From Roseovarius albus (lineage in GTDB: Bacteria; Pseudomonadota; Alphaproteobacteria; Rhodobacterales; Rhodobacteraceae), in the NCBI RefSeq assembly GCF_900172335.1, contig NZ_FWFX01000008.1:62001-126000 (forward strand): DNA of 64,000 nucleotides, in the 5' to 3' direction. The translations under genes and the position numbers were made by a program. The notes under the pieces were generated by a model. That model did not search any database. It saw only the letters and a program-made list of their open reading frames with translations, and was not told the origin of the DNA. Of this stretch, positions 25,801 to 35,329 are shown one piece after another (within the stretch, counting starts at the first letter, position 1; every line of letters starts with the position of its first letter).

Positions 25801-27318
25801 ATGAGCATACCCAAACCAGTTGTCCTATGCATTCTTGATGGTTGGGGTCTGTCCGATACGGTCGAAGGGAATGCGCCTGCGCTTGCGAACACCCCCAATT
25901 TCGACCATTTGATGCAAACCTGCCCAAACAACACCTTGCTCACCCATGGGCATGACGTAGGCCTGCCCGAAGGCCAGATGGGCAATTCAGAAGTGGGGCA
26001 CATGAACATCGGCGCAGGCCGGATCGTGGAAATGGACCTTCGCCGGATTGACCATGCGATTGAAACCGGCACTTTTGCGGATCTCCCCGGGTTGAATCGT
26101 TTCTCTGAAGCCGTTCTGGCAACAGGCGGTACCGCGCATCTACTGGGCGTTTTGTCTGATGGCGGTGTGCACTCGCACATCGAACATATGATTGAAACCG
26201 CCCGCGTATTGGTGGCCAATGGCCTGCGCGTGGCGATTCACGCCTTTACAGACGGACGCGATGTAGCGCCGGTTTCGGCCAAACACTACCTCGAAGATCT
26301 ACGCGATGAACTACCTGAAGGAGCCTATATCGCTACGGTTTCCGGCCGCTACTATGCAATGGACCGTGACAACCGCTGGGAACGGGTTGAACTGGCCTAT
26401 CAGGCACTGGTCATGGCTGAGGGTTACACCGCTGAAAACGCCAGCGCCGCTATCGACAATGCCTATGGCAAGGGACGCACGGATGAATTCATAAAGCCTC
26501 GTGTTCTTGGCGACTATCAAGGCATGCAAGACGGTGACGGCATCTTGTGCCTGAACTTCCGCGCCGACCGCGCGCGTGAAATTCTGGCGGCCTTTGCAGC
26601 TCCAAACTTTGATGCCTTTGATACTGGAAAACGTCCAAAGTTCGCAATTGTCAGCGGTTTCACCGAGTATTCGCGCAATCATAGCGCCTATATGGACTGC
26701 ATTTTTCCGGACGAAGTACCGCAAAATACTTTGGCAGAATGGGTCGCACAGCACGGTCGGACCCAGTTTCACACCGCCGAAACCGAAAAGTATCCACATG
26801 TAACCTTCTTCCTAAACGGCGGTCGCGAATCCCCGGTTGCGGGTGAGGAACGCTATATGGCCGCCTCTCCCAAGGTTGCCACCTACGATCTGCAACCCGA
26901 GATGTCTGCGGCGGATGTAACCATGCATCTCGTTGAGGCTATTGAGAACCGCTTTGATCTGATCATTGTGAACTATGCCAATCCAGATATGGTGGGCCAC
27001 ACCGGGGACATCGACGCAGCCATCGTCGCTTGCGAAGCCGTCGATCAGGGGTTGGGCCAAGTTCTGTCAGCGCTGGAACAGGTCAAGGGCGCCATGATCG
27101 TCACCGCAGACCATGGCAATTGCGAAATGATGATCGATCCCAAGTCTGGAGGGCCGCACACCGCGCATACACTCAACCCAGTGCCAGTCATCCTGACCGG
27201 TGGGCCTGAGGGAACCGATTTGCGTAGCGGACGTCTGGCGGATCTGGCTCCAACCGTGTTAGATCTGATGGGATTACCCCTCCCGCCAGAGATGACCGGT
27301 CAAACCTTGATGACATGA
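25801..27318 (+). CDS. gpmI: 2,3-bisphosphoglycerate-independent phosphoglycerate mutase
   Basis: A 505-residue protein of the alkaline phosphatase superfamily, the standard length. CILDGWG holds the first metal aspartate, GNSEVGHMNIGAGRIV the phosphoserine nucleophile, and VTADHGNCEMM the C-terminal metal ligands. It interconverts 3- and 2-phosphoglycerate in glycolysis and gluconeogenesis, using manganese. CCGGAGG lies six bases before the ATG. Its stop overlaps the start of the envC-like gene by four bases, a gene order shared by many alphaproteobacteria (from memory). Confidence 0.95.
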   Translation: MSIPKPVVLCILDGWGLSDTVEGNAPALANTPNFDHLMQTCPNNTLLTHGHDVGLPEGQMGNSEVGHMNIGAGRIVEMDLRRIDHAIETGTFADLPGLNRFSEAVLATGGTAHLLGVLSDGGVHSHIEHMIETARVLVANGLRVAIHAFTDGRDVAPVSAKHYLEDLRDELPEGAYIATVSGRYYAMDRDNRWERVELAYQALVMAEGYTAENASAAIDNAYGKGRTDEFIKPRVLGDYQGMQDGDGILCLNFRADRAREILAAFAAPNFDAFDTGKRPKFAIVSGFTEYSRNHSAYMDCIFPDEVPQNTLAEWVAQHGRTQFHTAETEKYPHVTFFLNGGRESPVAGEERYMAASPKVATYDLQPEMSAADVTMHLVEAIENRFDLIIVNYANPDMVGHTGDIDAAIVACEAVDQGLGQVLSALEQVKGAMIVTADHGNCEMMIDPKSGGPHTAHTLNPVPVILTGGPEGTDLRSGRLADLAPTVLDLMGLPLPPEMTGQTLMT

Positions 27319-28478
27319 AACGCCTGATTCCTCTTTGCACGCTGATCTTTGCCAGTCTCGCGCAGGCTCAGGATGGGCCCGCCCAGGTGCGCCCGCAGGC
27401 GCGTTCAACCCCAGCAGATGACGCTCGGGCAGCTTCGGTGAAGCTGGAACGCGCGACCGAAATGCTCGATAGCGCCAAGAGCGCGCGCAATCGTGTCAAA
27501 GCGCTGACCGCTACAATCCATGCCTACGAAGACGGACTTCAAGCCATGCGCGAGGGCTTGCGTCGAGCCGCCATCCGCGAATCCACGCTGATCGCCGAGC
27601 TGAACAGTCGCGAAGCCGAGCTTGCAAAGCTTCTGGGCGTTTTGCAAAGCGTTGAGCGAACCCCTGCCCCAGCCTTGCTTATTCACCCCGCCGGTCCGAT
27701 GGGCACCGCCCGGTCCGGCATGATCCTGGCTGATGTAACGCCGGGCCTGAACCAAAAGACTGATCAGCTTCGCCGGACCCTGCAAGAAGTCAGCATTTTG
27801 CGTAGCCTGCAACAAACCGCAGCCGACACCTTGTCCGAGGGTCTCGGCAATGCGCAGGCAGCCCGCTCCGAACTCAGCCAGGCGATTTCCAACCGCACCA
27901 ATCTGCCCCGCCGCTTTACCGAAGATCCGATACAAACCGCACTACTGATCGCCTCAACTGAAACGTTGGAAAACTTTGCCAGTGGCCTCAGCACCATCGC
28001 GGTGAACGAAGTCCCCGGCAGCCTGCCTGACATAACTGATCGGAAGGGTGAGTTGCCTTTGCCGGTACAAGGCCAAATTCTACGCCGCCCGAATGAGGCG
28101 GATGCCGCCGGTGTGCAACGCCCAGGGCTGATCATGGCCACCCGCCCCCACGCCCTTGTGATTACTCCGGCCGCTGCCACTATTCGTTTCCACGGTCCAT
28201 TGCTGGACTATGGCAATGTGGTGATTCTCGAACCTCAGTCTGGGATCCTGCTGATCCTCGCTGGGCTCGATATTGTCTACGGCAATGTCGGAGAAGTCCT
28301 TCCCGGTGGCAGCCCCGTGGGGCTGATGGGTGGGGATCACGCGCAATCCGACGCTCTTTTGATCGAAAATGATCAAGGGGGTGGTACTGCCCAGTCAGAA
28401 ACGCTTTATATAGAGCTGAGACACGATAATGTTCCGGTGGACCCAACCCTATGGTTCAGCACCGACAAGCAAGGATGA
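27315..28478 (+). CDS. murein hydrolase activator EnvC-like protein (degenerate LytM/M23 domain)
   Basis: A 387-residue periplasmic protein. A signal peptide (MKRLIPLCTLIFASLAQAQ) is followed by a coiled-coil region at about residues 30-200 and a C-terminal LytM-like domain. In that domain the HxxxD and HxH zinc ligands of active M23 peptidases are absent: FHGPLLDYGNVVILEPQSG and LLILAGLDIVYGNVGEVLPGG take their place. EnvC proteins likewise lack the zinc ligands and activate amidases at the division site. It overlaps gpmI by four bases and is followed eight bases later by a C-terminal processing protease, a common arrangement. It probably acts in daughter cell separation. Confidence 0.85.
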   Translation: MKRLIPLCTLIFASLAQAQDGPAQVRPQARSTPADDARAASVKLERATEMLDSAKSARNRVKALTATIHAYEDGLQAMREGLRRAAIRESTLIAELNSREAELAKLLGVLQSVERTPAPALLIHPAGPMGTARSGMILADVTPGLNQKTDQLRRTLQEVSILRSLQQTAADTLSEGLGNAQAARSELSQAISNRTNLPRRFTEDPIQTALLIASTETLENFASGLSTIAVNEVPGSLPDITDRKGELPLPVQGQILRRPNEADAAGVQRPGLIMATRPHALVITPAAATIRFHGPLLDYGNVVILEPQSGILLILAGLDIVYGNVGEVLPGGSPVGLMGGDHAQSDALLIENDQGGGTAQSETLYIELRHDNVPVDPTLWFSTDKQG

Positions 28479-28485
28479 CCAAAAG

Positions 28486-29823
28486 ATGAAAAAATTCCTG
28501 ATGGCTGCCGCCGCCGGCACTTTGACCGGGGCAATCGTCACCACGCAGGTCGCCGCCCCATTGCTGGCACAGGAAGCTGAAAAATCCGCGAATGTTTACG
28601 AACAGTTGGATTTGTTCGGAAACATATTTGAACGCATCCGCGTACAATATGTCGAAGAAGTCGATGAGGGCGACCTGATCGAGGCCGCGATCAACGGCAT
28701 GCTCACCTCGCTTGATCCGCACTCGAGTTATTTGTCGCCTGATGATGCCGCCGACATGAGGGTTCAAACCCGTGGCGAGTTTGGCGGTCTTGGCATCGAA
28801 GTCACGCAAGAAGATGGATTCGTTAAAGTGGTGTCACCGATCGATGACACCCCCGCCGATGAGGCAGGCGTCGAGGCGGGCGATTTCATCACCCACGTTG
28901 ATGGTGAGAGCGTTCTTGGCCTCACCCTCGATGAAGCGGTCGATATGATGCGCGGCCCTGTTGGTTCCGAGATTATCATCACCATCGCCCGTGAAGGCGA
29001 AACGGAGCCTTTTGACCTGACAATTACGCGCGATACCATCAAGCTGACAGCAGTCCGTGTCCGCAAGGAACAAGACAGCGTTGTCTTGCGTGTCACGACG
29101 TTCAATGATCAAACCTTCAAAAACCTTGAAAACGGTTTAGCTGAACAAATCGAAGAATCCGGTGGCGTCGACAATGTCAATGGCGTCATTCTGGATCTGC
29201 GCAACAACCCAGGCGGATTGTTGACACAAGCCATCAAAGTCTCTGACGCTTTTCTCGACAAGGGTGAGATTGTATCAACCCGAGGACGCGATCCACAAGA
29301 TGGCGAGCGTTTCAACGCAACAGAAGGCGACCTGATTGCGGGCAAGCCCATGGTCGTTCTGATTAATGGCGGCTCGGCCAGCGCATCTGAAATTGTCGCT
29401 GGCGCTCTGCAGGACCACCGCCGTGCCATCGTGGTCGGGACCAAAAGCTTTGGGAAAGGCTCGGTGCAGACCGTCATGCCACTGCCTAGTGACGGAGCGA
29501 TGCGCCTGACCACTGCGCGATACTACACCCCATCAGGCCGCTCCATTCAGGCTTTGGGTGTTTCCCCTGACATCATTGTGGAACAACCGCGCCCGAAACC
29601 GGAAGCCGAGGAAGAGGAAGATACTCCAACCTTTGGTGCCCGTTCCGAGGCAGACCTGCGCGGCAGCCTGAACAATGACAGTCTTTCTGAGGATGAAATC
29701 CGCCAGATTGAAGAAGACCGCGCCCGCGCCGAAGAGGCCGCCCAGCTGCGCGAAGACGATTATCAGCTGGCCTACGCCATCGACATCCTCAAAGGCTTGT
29801 CAGCGCTCAAGACTGAGGAATAA
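28486..29823 (+). CDS. ctpA: S41 family C-terminal processing protease
   Basis: A 445-residue exported serine protease. The ATG at 28486 follows AAGGA; a start at 28429 would lie inside the upstream gene. Residues 1-28 form a signal or anchor (MKKFLMAAAAGTLTGAIVTTQVAAPLLA). A PDZ domain lies at about 85-165 (GGLGIEV..VSPIDDTPADEAGVEAGD). The catalytic Ser/Lys dyad is in INGGSASASEIVAGALQDHRRAIVVGTKSFGKGSVQT. The acidic C-terminal tail is typical of the alphaproteobacterial members. It trims C-termini of periplasmic and cell-wall proteins. It ends the gpmI-envC-ctp run at a strong terminator. Confidence 0.92.
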   Translation: MKKFLMAAAAGTLTGAIVTTQVAAPLLAQEAEKSANVYEQLDLFGNIFERIRVQYVEEVDEGDLIEAAINGMLTSLDPHSSYLSPDDAADMRVQTRGEFGGLGIEVTQEDGFVKVVSPIDDTPADEAGVEAGDFITHVDGESVLGLTLDEAVDMMRGPVGSEIIITIAREGETEPFDLTITRDTIKLTAVRVRKEQDSVVLRVTTFNDQTFKNLENGLAEQIEESGGVDNVNGVILDLRNNPGGLLTQAIKVSDAFLDKGEIVSTRGRDPQDGERFNATEGDLIAGKPMVVLINGGSASASEIVAGALQDHRRAIVVGTKSFGKGSVQTVMPLPSDGAMRLTTARYYTPSGRSIQALGVSPDIIVEQPRPKPEAEEEEDTPTFGARSEADLRGSLNNDSLSEDEIRQIEEDRARAEEAAQLREDDYQLAYAIDILKGLSALKTEE

Positions 29824-29840
29824 GCCAGACACATCGAACA

Positions 29841-29876
29841 AAAAAACGGGCCTCCATTTCTGGAGGCCCGTTTTTT
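29841..29876. terminator. bidirectional intrinsic terminator
   Basis: AAAAAACGGGCCTCCA and TGGAGGCCCGTTTTTT pair perfectly over 16 bp around a TTTC loop, with T runs on both strands. It lies between the convergent ctpA and VPLPA-CTERM genes. Confidence 0.95.
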
Positions 29877-29898
29877 GAGTCTTTTTATATCTAAAACA

Positions 29899-30618
29899 CT
29901 ACGCTGCTTTTTTGCGCCGCAGGCCGAACAGCCCGCCAAGGCCCGCAAGCAAAAGCCAACCAGCCGCTGGTAATGGGATAACCGCTGGCGTGCCATCAAT
30001 CGCTGCGATCAAGAACTCGGGCGTATTGTAGCCATTGCGTTGCGATGATGCGCTAAAATCCAATTTGATCCAGTAATCATCATTGGCAATTAGACTGCCC
30101 AGCCCCACCGAGGTGATCAACTGTGTCCCTGTATCTCCGGAAACCCCTGAGTTAGTGACGTCATCAAAGGTCGCCACCTCGACACCACTGGTATCGTGAA
30201 CCACCACTTGCTCAAAGAAGTTTTGCGGGTCATTGCTACCTGCCAAATCCAGATCTTCAAAAAACAGATTTAGCGTGGAGTTCCCGCCTTCAACATTAGT
30301 GAACTTGAGCCACATGCTTAAGATCAAACCGCCGAAACCCGCGTCTGCGTTCAAGCCACAACCGCTGCTGCCAAATGTGCAGTTACTTCCTCCAAGTGGG
30401 ATGAAATAGCCAATAATGTCAGCCGCCAGCGCGCTGGTTCCCGCAGCATCCGCAAGGAGCGCCGCTTGCTCACTTCCACTTGGCGTTGGTTGACCAACTA
30501 CCGTTGTATTTGAGCCGTTGCCCAAAACAGCCGATCCAATCGTGGCGGCTTGTACGCCACATGCAATGCCACAGACCATTGCACTCGCAACAATCGGTGA
30601 CTTCAAACTAATTCCCAT
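29899..30618 (-). CDS. VPLPA-CTERM sorting domain protein
   Basis: A protein of about 239 residues from the ATG at 30618, nine bases after AGGAGG; the longer frame to 30663 has no ribosome site. It has an N-terminal signal peptide (ASAMVCGIACGVQAA) and a C-terminal VIPLPAAGWLLLAGLGGLFGLRRKKAA. That tail, motif then transmembrane helix then basic cluster, is the VPLPA-CTERM signal recognised by exosortase-type enzymes. The middle is low-complexity, rich in G, S, N and D, like other surface or matrix proteins. Function is unknown. A second such protein lies at 42402-43019. Confidence 0.85.
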   Translation of the reverse strand: MGISLKSPIVASAMVCGIACGVQAATIGSAVLGNGSNTTVVGQPTPSGSEQAALLADAAGTSALAADIIGYFIPLGGSNCTFGSSGCGLNADAGFGGLILSMWLKFTNVEGGNSTLNLFFEDLDLAGSNDPQNFFEQVVVHDTSGVEVATFDDVTNSGVSGDTGTQLITSVGLGSLIANDDYWIKLDFSASSQRNGYNTPEFLIAAIDGTPAVIPLPAAGWLLLAGLGGLFGLRRKKAA

Positions 30619-30865
30619 CTGGAAAGTCCTCCTAAAAACTTCACTCGTTAGAAACCGCACCACAAAATCTAATATTGATGAGGAAAATCAATCAATTAGA
30701 TTTAGACACCATCCAAACATTGGCCACACATACACGGCCGATTTTTGAAATAACTTAAATTTGAGACGAAGGCAAATTATGTCCGCTTGCGGACCCAATT
30801 ATGACGAAAATTTGACCAATCCAACCTGAACCACGCTTTTTGTTCCTTGGTAAAGTTAATCGGGA

Positions 30866-31231
30866 TTAACCTTGAACTTCAAAATGATCTTCGCGCAGTA
30901 GCGCATTACCATCTTCCTGCAGAACCCAAAGTTCCTTGGTGATGATGCCGTGGGCATTGTTCATCGACCAAGACGCTGAAATAACCACTGACTTTTCGTC
31001 GACCACTTCAACTTTCACATCGGTATAGCTGACCTCTGAAAATCCTTTGCCAATCAGGTCTTGCCAAAACGCCTCGATAGCCTCTCGCCCTTTAAATTCT
31101 CCAAAGGGTGTCACAACCATCAATGCATCCTGCTCGTAACACGACGCACATCCGGCAGCATCTCCTCCATTAAAGGCCGCTTTCCATTGGTTCAATTTGC
31201 TTTGCGCTGCAGCTTCAATTGTTCCCGTCAT
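30866..31231 (-). CDS. NTF2-like (SnoaL/DUF4440-type) protein
   Basis: A 121-residue protein with the cone-shaped NTF2-like fold. KLNQWKAAFNGGDAAGCASCYEQDALMVVTPFGEFKGREAIEAFWQDLI is a typical SnoaL/DUF4440 N-terminus, and WVLQEDGNALLREDHFEVQG closes the barrel. Such proteins bind small hydrophobic ligands and are enzymes or stress proteins. It is divergent from a LysR gene 99 bp away, which probably controls it. No catalytic residues can be named. Confidence 0.75.
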   Translation of the reverse strand: MTGTIEAAAQSKLNQWKAAFNGGDAAGCASCYEQDALMVVTPFGEFKGREAIEAFWQDLIGKGFSEVSYTDVKVEVVDEKSVVISASWSMNNAHGIITKELWVLQEDGNALLREDHFEVQG

Positions 31232-31330
31232 CTCAGTCTCCTGTCAGGCTTCAATTGCCACCCATCTGACCATAGACTCGCGATCAATCAAGCTTGATTG
31301 TCTTTATATATAGTTTATCAATGCTAAACT

Positions 31331-32188
31331 ATGAACTTGAACCCTAATGACCTTTTGATCTTTCTGGCTGTCACGGAAACCCAAAGCATGACGGCAGCAG
31401 CCGATCAGGCTGGGATTTCTAAGTCAGCAGTCAGTCAGGCCCTGAAGCGGCTCGAAGACACAATCGGTGCGAAATTACTGTTTCGGACAACCCGCTCAAT
31501 GTCTTTGACCAACGCAGGGGCAAAACTCGTCCCCGCCTGTCAGGCCCTCAGGGCCGCGCAGCAGGATATTGACCACATCTGCAAGGATGCAAATGCCGGA
31601 CATGGCCAGAGCCTGACAATCACCGCGCCGCACGCCCTTTGCCAATCCGTTCTCATTCCTCTGTTATCTGATTTAGCCCGAATGCAGAGTTTAAAATTCC
31701 GCCTCATTGCCGAAGATAGCCCTGTTGATCTGGTTGCGCACCAGATTGATCTGGCCATTCGCGTCGGTGCGACTGCACCGCAATCCGCACGGATTTCTCG
31801 TATTGGCACCCTTCGTGAAAGTATCTACTGCACTGCGACATACCTTGAGCAAGTGGGAGGTGCTCCGAAGTCCTTGTCTGGCCTGTCGGATTGGTCCCAT
31901 ATCGCTAATGACTGGCAGGGTGATCCGATCCGTTACCAAGCAATCACCGGAGAGACTTTGCAAGTCTCCCCAATCGTCCGATGCAATACAGTACTTGGTG
32001 TTACATCCTTTGTTGAACAGCACGTCGGAGTTGCTTTGCTTCCCGAACTTCTAGCCGCAAAATTACCCACCTTTGTGTCTGTATACCCCATTTCAGAAAC
32101 CCCGATTTATGCTCTACACCAGCACGGGAAAACGCCCCCACCCGAGGTGAGGGCGCTGATCGGGAAGCTCAGACAAGCCTTGCGATAG
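31331..32188 (+). CDS. LysR-family transcriptional regulator
   Basis: A 285-residue LysR protein. The HTH is LLIFLAVTETQSMTAAADQAGISKSAVSQALKRLEDTIGAKLLFRTTRSMSLTNAG (residues 8-63), and the rest is the effector-binding domain. Its start codon sits in an AT-rich stretch (TTTATATATAGTTTATCAATGC) that probably holds overlapping divergent promoters for it and the NTF2-like gene. The effector is unknown. Confidence 0.9.
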   Translation: MNLNPNDLLIFLAVTETQSMTAAADQAGISKSAVSQALKRLEDTIGAKLLFRTTRSMSLTNAGAKLVPACQALRAAQQDIDHICKDANAGHGQSLTITAPHALCQSVLIPLLSDLARMQSLKFRLIAEDSPVDLVAHQIDLAIRVGATAPQSARISRIGTLRESIYCTATYLEQVGGAPKSLSGLSDWSHIANDWQGDPIRYQAITGETLQVSPIVRCNTVLGVTSFVEQHVGVALLPELLAAKLPTFVSVYPISETPIYALHQHGKTPPPEVRALIGKLRQALR

Positions 32189-32226
32189 GCATATTCAACC
32201 CGTTTCACGAATCCCGGTCATAACGA

Positions 32227-33711
32227 TTATGAAGCGATCAGAGTGATCACAAAGAAGATCAGGGCTGATAACGTCGCTGCGGCAGGCACTGTGATGACCC
32301 AAGCTGCGATGATCGTCATAAAATGTGACCGGCGCACCAGCTTGCGGCGACGCCGTTCTTCTTGAGGCCGCGCATTTGCAGAAGGCATCGCGATGCGCGC
32401 CTTCTTCATGCGGCGCTCGGCATCCCATTCCCGGAAGAACCCAACTCCGAACACACCACCAACGGCAATGTGGGTTGAACTCACTGGCAAGCCCAACCAA
32501 CTGGCCACAATCACGGTGATCGCCGCAGATAGCGCAACGCAGTAGGCCCGCATCGGGTTCAGCTTGGTGATTTGGCTACCCACCATGCGGATCAACTTGG
32601 GGCCAAACAGGAACAGACCAAATGAAATCCCCAAAGCGCCAATGACCATCACCCAGAGTGGAATGGAAACCGCGGCCGTGAAATCCCCTGACTGCGAGGC
32701 CTGAACAATGGCCGCCAAAGGCCCAACCGCATTGGCAACATCGTTGGCACCGTGCGCAAAGCTCAGCAACGCGGCAGAGACCACTAATGGAATTCCGAAC
32801 AAAACCTTTAGCGACTTGTTGCGGTTCTCCAACCCAATCGACTGTTTCTTGATCACTGGAATCATCACCGCCCAGACCACGGCACCGACTGTTGCACCGA
32901 TCATCAGCGCGGTCAGCAGGTCAATCTTGATGACTTTCTTCAGGCCCTTCAACGCAAGATACGTCGCAAAGGCACCCCCCATGATCCCCACAAGCACAGG
33001 CACCCATTTGCGTGCGGCAGCAATTTTATCATCCTGATAAATGATGCGCGCTTTGATGAACCACAAAAAGGCAGCGGCAATCGCCCCGCCTAACACAGGC
33101 GAAATCACCCAGCTTGCTGCAATTTTGCCCATCGTGGCCCAGTTCACAGCGGCGAACCCAGCAGCGGCAATGCCCGCCCCCATTACGCCGCCCACAACCG
33201 AGTGCGTCGTGGAAACAGGCGCGCCAACCCATGTTGCAAGATTCACCCAAAGTGCCGCAGACAACAGCGCCGCCAACATCGCCCAGATAAAGACCGACGC
33301 CGTTTGCATGCTTTCTGGTGCAATGATGCCTTTGGCAATGGTCGACACAACGTCCCCCCCAGCCAGCAAAGCCCCCGCACTTTCAAAGATCGCCGCAATC
33401 GCAATCGCGCCGCCCATGGTCAACGCATTCGCGCCCACGGCTGGCCCCATGTTGTTGGCCACATCATTTGCGCCGATGTTCAACGCCATATAGGCACCAA
33501 AGCCTGCAGCGATGATTACAATAAATGTGTTTGTGGATTCGCCAAAAAAGATCATCGCCAGCAGGCTGGCCAGCACGATAAAGATCAGCGAGATACCCGG
33601 TCCGACCATCGGGCGGGCCACGTAGGCTGTTGCCCTTTCAAGATTTGAAAGACGTTCCAGATCCCGGTCCAGCGTCTCTAGGTGGCGCGTCTCTAAATCA
33701 TTGTTGGACAT
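32227..33711 (-). CDS. PiT-family inorganic phosphate transporter
   Basis: A 494-residue membrane protein from the ATG at 33711 (GGAGAG seven bases upstream). A hydrophilic N-terminal helix is followed by about ten membrane segments. The two PiT signature repeats, GANDVANNMGPAVGANALT and GANDVANAVGPLAAI, mark the inverted duplicated transport domains. It moves metal-phosphate into the cell driven by protons. A long basic loop (about residues 410-440) separates the last segments. No DUF47 (PhoU-like) partner lies next to it. Confidence 0.92.
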   Translation of the reverse strand: MSNNDLETRHLETLDRDLERLSNLERATAYVARPMVGPGISLIFIVLASLLAMIFFGESTNTFIVIIAAGFGAYMALNIGANDVANNMGPAVGANALTMGGAIAIAAIFESAGALLAGGDVVSTIAKGIIAPESMQTASVFIWAMLAALLSAALWVNLATWVGAPVSTTHSVVGGVMGAGIAAAGFAAVNWATMGKIAASWVISPVLGGAIAAAFLWFIKARIIYQDDKIAAARKWVPVLVGIMGGAFATYLALKGLKKVIKIDLLTALMIGATVGAVVWAVMIPVIKKQSIGLENRNKSLKVLFGIPLVVSAALLSFAHGANDVANAVGPLAAIVQASQSGDFTAAVSIPLWVMVIGALGISFGLFLFGPKLIRMVGSQITKLNPMRAYCVALSAAITVIVASWLGLPVSSTHIAVGGVFGVGFFREWDAERRMKKARIAMPSANARPQEERRRRKLVRRSHFMTIIAAWVITVPAAATLSALIFFVITLIAS

Positions 33712-33899
33712 TTCCAATCTCTCCGCTGGCCCATGTTCAGCCGTGCGGGTAGCAGAAATATCAACACTGCTCAATCAGCAGTCGTCAAGGGTTCAAGATT
33801 TGTTAGTGGATATCGAGATATTCTCGTCAACCTAGTGCCCCATTTACCGCAGCAAATGGAACACAAATCGGTAATTTTCTAGAATCACTCCGACGCTGT

Positions 33900-35237
33900 T
33901 CAGCGCTTCTTCAGACTCTCCAAAACTTGTTTGCTTGCATAGCCATCTGCCTTCAGTCCAACAGATTTTTGATACGCGACAATGGCCTTGCGTGAGTTCG
34001 GCCCAATGATTCCATCGATTTTTTCGATTTTGTACCCTTTACGCTTGAGGCGTTTTTGCACCTCTTTGCGCCCTTCAAAGCTCAATGGTTCATAACCGCG
34101 CGGCCACTTGCCTTGGATCGGAGGTTTGCCCGCAAGACGATCACTCAGATGGCCAACCCCCATCACGTAAGCATCAGAGTTGTTATAGCGCGTAATGACC
34201 TTGAAGTTGTTGAAGGTCATGAAAGATGGCCCGGCCTTGCCCGCAGGCTGGTAGATTGACGCGCTGCCATAGTCGCGCACGGGGCGCCCCTGCATGTCGA
34301 CCACGCCTTTTTGTGCCCAAGCCGAAGGCATCCTTTTAGTATCACGCGAAACACTGAATCCTTTGGGAACACGTACTTCGACGCCCCAAGGTTGGCCTTT
34401 CTTCCAGCCGAACCGTTTCAGGTAAGCCGCCGTTGAGGCCAGCGCGTCAGATGGGTCATCCGACCAGATATCACGACGGCCATCACCGGTGAAGTCAACG
34501 GCATAGGCCTGATATGATGTTGGGATGAACTGCGTATGGCCCATCGCCCCAGCCCATGACCCCTTCATGTTCTTTGGCGTGGTATCTCCGGATTGCAGAA
34601 TTTTCAGAGCCGCGATCAACTGCTTTTCAAAAAACGCCCCACGGCGGCCATCATAGGCTAGCGTTGCAGTGGCCTCGACCACCGGAATGGTACCGCGACG
34701 TTCGCCATAGGTGCTTTCCATGCCCCAGACGGCAGCAACGACTTCTTTCTCAACGCCATAAGCCTTTTCGATCCTATCCAGCGAACGTTTGTGTTTCTTC
34801 AGGGCCTTCTTGCCATTCTCTACCCGAACGGGCGAAGTGGCGTTATCAAGGTAGTCCCAAATCTGGCTTTTGAATTCCGACTGATTGCGGTCTTTCTTGA
34901 TGATGTCGGTATTGTAGCGCACATTTTTGAACGCGCGATCAAACACTTGTGGACTAATGCCCTGTGCCAATGCGCGGCCTCTGAATCCTCTGATCCATTG
35001 GTCAAACCCGGCATTCCCTGTACCTGTTTTGATCACCAGATCCGAAGAACCATCTTGCAAACGCTCTGGCCGCACAACCGGGCGCAACACTTTTTGCGGT
35101 GCGACGGATGCAACAGTAAATGTCTCTTCAAGGGTCAGTGAAGGCCGCTCTTTTGGCCGCAATGAGGTCTCAACCGGGGCTGCAATCGCCACCGTTGCAA
35201 AGCCTGAAATCGCCGAAAAAAGAATAAAACTACGCAT
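33900..35237 (-). CDS. lytic murein transglycosylase, MltB-type, with peptidoglycan-binding domain
   Basis: A 445-residue exported protein with signal MRSFILFSAISGFATVAIAA. The SLT_2/MltB domain spans about residues 75-360; the catalytic glutamate is in VVAAVWGMESTYGERRG, and GAMGHTQFIPTSYQAYAVDFTGDGRRD is diagnostic. The last 60 residues are a PG_binding_1 repeat (KRLKRKGYKIEKIDGIIGPNSRKAIVAYQKSVGLKADGYA). It cleaves glycan strands with anhydro-ring formation in the periplasm. There is no lipobox, so it is soluble. Confidence 0.92.
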   Translation of the reverse strand: MRSFILFSAISGFATVAIAAPVETSLRPKERPSLTLEETFTVASVAPQKVLRPVVRPERLQDGSSDLVIKTGTGNAGFDQWIRGFRGRALAQGISPQVFDRAFKNVRYNTDIIKKDRNQSEFKSQIWDYLDNATSPVRVENGKKALKKHKRSLDRIEKAYGVEKEVVAAVWGMESTYGERRGTIPVVEATATLAYDGRRGAFFEKQLIAALKILQSGDTTPKNMKGSWAGAMGHTQFIPTSYQAYAVDFTGDGRRDIWSDDPSDALASTAAYLKRFGWKKGQPWGVEVRVPKGFSVSRDTKRMPSAWAQKGVVDMQGRPVRDYGSASIYQPAGKAGPSFMTFNNFKVITRYNNSDAYVMGVGHLSDRLAGKPPIQGKWPRGYEPLSFEGRKEVQKRLKRKGYKIEKIDGIIGPNSRKAIVAYQKSVGLKADGYASKQVLESLKKR

Positions 35238-35329
35238 TGCTCAGCCTCATAGCCATGTTTTCCTCAAACATAGCTCGGCCTTTGCAAAATCAAAAGCTTT
35301 CAATCACGACGAGTGCGAACTCTTGCTGG